This document shows, one piece after another, positions 61,542 to 64,000 of a stretch of DNA of 64,000 nt. The notes under the pieces are model-generated. The model had not been told where the DNA came from. It made no database searches and worked only from the letters and a program-made list of their open reading frames with translations. Source of the DNA: Cladobotryum mycophilum. Taxonomy: Eukaryota; Ascomycota; Sordariomycetes; Hypocreales; Hypocreaceae. Location: NCBI GenBank assembly GCA_036429605.1, contig CM071589.1, forward strand, positions 5,766,001-5,830,000. The letters run 5' to 3'. Position 1 is the first letter of the stretch. Each line of letters begins with the position of its first letter. The translations under genes and the position numbers were made by a program.

Positions 61542-62021
61542 ATGTCGTCTAATCCTATACCTGGCCTTGCCATCTCCCTCCAGCAGGCCAGCTCATCGCC
61601 GCCTACAATCACAGCCATCGTGACAAACAAGAATTCACATCCAGTCACATTCGCAGCCTACCAATCACCGTTCGATAGCAGCATCGTTCAGCTAGGAATC
61701 ACATCCATCACACCCGACGGCGCCTCAGCACCCATCGAGTATCCCACTATCATGTTTGGCAGGATGTGGCCTCCCCCTGACCAAAGCATCATCACCATTG
61801 CCCCTAGCGCGAGCATGAAGAAGGACATTGTTCTCAAGGATCCTCCGGTCCCGTTGGAGGAGCTGGGCAAGAAGGCGACGGTTGTCTTACAGGGTAGGTG
61901 GATGGGGGTTTGGGCCAAGGCGAAGGAGGATGTTAGCAAGGATGATTGGGCGGGGAATACTGATGAGGAATCTTTCTCGGGGGAGTATACGTCTGATACC
62001 TTGGAGATTACGATTGATTAG
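61542..62021 (+). CDS. Small beta-rich protein of unknown function
   Basis: A 159-residue, intronless protein with no signal peptide or transmembrane segment. Alternating hydrophobic stretches (PGLAISLQQASSSPPTITAI, VTNKNSHPVTFAAYQSPFD, and SIITIAPSASMKKDIVLKDP) suggest an immunoglobulin-like beta-sandwich. It resembles the beta domain that precedes fungal deuterolysin (M35) proteases, but no HExxH zinc site is present. It could be a stand-alone relative of that domain. The start codon follows an A-rich stretch. Function unknown. Confidence 0.65.
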   Translation: MSSNPIPGLAISLQQASSSPPTITAIVTNKNSHPVTFAAYQSPFDSSIVQLGITSITPDGASAPIEYPTIMFGRMWPPPDQSIITIAPSASMKKDIVLKDPPVPLEELGKKATVVLQGRWMGVWAKAKEDVSKDDWAGNTDEESFSGEYTSDTLEITID

Positions 62022-62384
62022 GATGCTATCTTGGTGGTGAGCGAATGAACTGCTCAATCTCATGATGTGGATCGATTGCTTCACTTCCCGACTACAACAC
62101 GTGACTTGGCGCTCCATCTCTGAGATTCTTCCAAATAGGTAGAACAAGTCTTGGCGAACCATCTCTCGAAACCCAGTATCTCATCTAGAAAAATAATTCT
62201 TTTTAAATTTTATATGAGATCTTTTAATTATTCATTTTAAATATAATCTAGAAAGCTCGTCATTTAATGATTATCTATAGTACTGGGCCCCAAGACTGAG
62301 AGCAAATTTTGACTCTTAACCTCGCTCTCATCCAAGAATTGGGTCAAAGATACTTCACCGTCCGGCTATCTCAACAAACTCATA
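62022..62384. other. Intergenic spacer
   Basis: 363 bp; 62195-62260 is AT-rich. No gene was seen. Confidence 0.5.
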
Positions 62385-63740
62385 ATGTCTCATGGATTCA
62401 TCGCCCTAGGGAGAGGGCTGCGCTGTGTGCAACCAAAAAGGTTGCTTATGAGCCATTCCAATGCAAAGGCATTCATCAAGACTCCATCACCGAGACAATG
62501 CTCACGTCTATACTCAACACCGGGGGCTGCTCCGGCATCTCCTAGGCGGCGATCCAGGGCAATCCCCTTTCTACTCGTGGGAGCCGTGCTGGGTAGCACA
62601 ATATACTATGCCTCCACACCTCCGCCCAAAAGACAATTTCTCAACGACGAGCTCTTCGTCCCTTATACCATCACGGCCCGCGAAGCCGTCTCCCCTACAT
62701 CCTTCATCTTCACCATCTCGCCCCATCACCCTAATCCGTCCCTGCCATACCTCCAGCCGGGCACCTCCACGTGGCGACACCCACAATGGTCCGTCGAGTT
62801 CAAGCAGCCCGAGGTCCAGATCGCGCGGCACTACACCCCTCTTCCTCCTCTAGAGGGCGAAGACCCTGCCGATGGGAGCTTGCGGTTCTACATCCGTGCC
62901 ATAGGAGGCGGTGAGATGTCGACCTACCTGAGTCGTCTTGGCGTGGGCAATGACGTGTGGCTGAGAGGTCCGCATGCGGGATTTGACACCGTGCAGAGGC
63001 TCGGAAATAGGAAAGATGTCGTATTTCTGGCGGGCGGCACGGGCATCGCCCCGGGGATGCAGGTTGCCAGGGCGGTGCTGGACCGGAGCGCCGACACGCG
63101 CGTGAGTCTGCTGTGGGCTATACGGAAGAGGACTGAGCTGCAAGCCGTCAAGCTCGTGCCACAGAGCCCGTGGTGGAAGTTTTGGATGGCAAACCGAGCT
63201 ACGGAGATTGATGGCGAACTAGAGGCCGCGAGCCCTGTGGCGAGGCAGCTGCAGGAGATGAAGGCGATATACGGCCAGCGGTTGAAGATACAAGTCGCCA
63301 TTGACGATGAGCGGACGCGATTCCGAGAGACAGATCTTCAAAAAGCCATCTCATCATCGCACAGCAACAGTTTGGCTTCCAGTTCCTTCTACGACGGAGG
63401 ATGTCAGCTCCATGACCCGCGAATGCTTGAAAAAGCCCCCGAGTTTGAGCCTGAGACACCGCACTGCCAATGCTCCGGAAAGGGGTCATCAAGTCCCGGA
63501 AGGAACCTTTTCATTGTTTCTGGCCCGGATGGGTTCATAGAACACTACGCTGGACCAAAGGAGTGGCAGGGGGACAGCAAATTCAGGGACCTGTCGGTGG
63601 CGTGGCAGCTCAACTGCGGCGAAAGAACCCTCACTTGGCCCAAGACTGGCTTATACTCAAACTGTAACTCTGGTATATCGATCAAAAACACAAATAAACC
63701 TGACATCACCCAAGAAGAACTGAAAAATGCATATTCTTGA
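62385..63740 (+). CDS. CYC2: Mitochondrial FAD oxidoreductase, Cyc2-like
   Basis: A 451-residue, intronless flavoprotein like yeast Cyc2. Cyc2 is an inner-membrane FAD enzyme that supports haem attachment to cytochrome c. A basic presequence (residues 1-56, with RRRSR) precedes one membrane anchor (AIPFLLVGAVLGSTIYYAS, about 59-77). The ferredoxin-reductase fold follows: RHYTPLP binds FAD, and FLAGGTGIAPGMQVARAVL is the NAD(P)-binding glycine loop. A Cys-containing insert (CQLHDPRMLEKAPEFEPETP, then HCQCSG) precedes the last nucleotide-binding strand FIVSGPDGFIEHYAGPKEW. A cytochrome b5 reductase-like role is the alternative. The frame is intact. Confidence 0.85.
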   Translation: MSHGFIALGRGLRCVQPKRLLMSHSNAKAFIKTPSPRQCSRLYSTPGAAPASPRRRSRAIPFLLVGAVLGSTIYYASTPPPKRQFLNDELFVPYTITAREAVSPTSFIFTISPHHPNPSLPYLQPGTSTWRHPQWSVEFKQPEVQIARHYTPLPPLEGEDPADGSLRFYIRAIGGGEMSTYLSRLGVGNDVWLRGPHAGFDTVQRLGNRKDVVFLAGGTGIAPGMQVARAVLDRSADTRVSLLWAIRKRTELQAVKLVPQSPWWKFWMANRATEIDGELEAASPVARQLQEMKAIYGQRLKIQVAIDDERTRFRETDLQKAISSSHSNSLASSSFYDGGCQLHDPRMLEKAPEFEPETPHCQCSGKGSSSPGRNLFIVSGPDGFIEHYAGPKEWQGDSKFRDLSVAWQLNCGERTLTWPKTGLYSNCNSGISIKNTNKPDITQEELKNAYS

Positions 63741-64000
63741 AATCATGTCTCTTCATTGTAAAACGTAGTCAACACATGTCTATACAACTCGTATATGCAT
63801 CACATCAAAAACCCCGCCAAACAATCCATACGCCAAATTGTGCACAACCAAAGCATTTCAAAATCACCTATTCTGCACCTTCCTGTACGAGGGGGTTTCA
63901 TAGTTCTTCTAATCAGCTTCCCGGCGTATGGCGGGATGAGCGAAATAGAACCGATTGCTAATACACGCCAAACAAAACCCCTGGCAAAAAATTGTTAGAG

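Overview
This window is nuclear DNA from a filamentous ascomycete, most likely a Sordariomycete and possibly Hypocreales (the order is inferred from protein resemblance only). Genes are densely packed on both strands. They have short GT-AG introns of about 45-140 nt, with CTAAC/CTAAT-type branch sites just before the acceptor, and the products are fungal housekeeping proteins. I modelled 28 protein-coding genes with exon boundaries. I found no rRNA, tRNA, CRISPR array or intact transposon.

Layout. 1-10.7 kb: a galacturonate-reductase-like Gfo/Idh enzyme, RIT1 (initiator tRNA modification), a HAD hydrolase and a SIS1-type J-protein with heat-shock elements upstream. 10.7-16 kb: a UBA+UIM protein that looks like a catalytically dead ubiquitin protease, then a CDC34-type E2. 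16.8-24.6 kb: GCN2 and CUT12, divergent. 24.9-30.2 kb: UreF, CWC2 and RBG1 (the last two divergent), then a SPO12-like protein. 31.5-37.3 kb: a peroxisomal acyl-CoA dehydrogenase, YPT7, and a MoxR/Mg-chelatase-like ATPase. 37.5-46.2 kb: GDA1, a PPPDE-thioredoxin-PUL fusion, a small conserved protein divergent from a COG0523 GTPase, and an unknown zinc-knuckle-like protein. 46.6-50.8 kb: a VHC1-type vacuolar cation-chloride cotransporter. 57-63.7 kb: an AVT3/AVT4-like vacuolar transporter, AIM32, a small beta-rich unknown protein and a CYC2-like flavoprotein.

The least ordinary stretch is 50.9-56.9 kb. It is gene-poor and carries three accessory-type genes, each with a TATA-like box about 80-110 bp from its start. 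They are a 66-residue secreted protein with six cysteines, a DUF3632-like protein, and a 128-residue secreted protein with ten cysteines. The two secreted proteins share a GNYCY...CY signature. None of the three would be found by a single-ORF search.

A recurrent anomaly: four genes (SIS1-like, ureF, MoxR-like, and the 45-46 kb unknown) have a reading frame that only closes if one C/G is added in a C/G-rich stretch. This suggests systematic homopolymer under-calling in the assembly rather than four independent pseudogenes.
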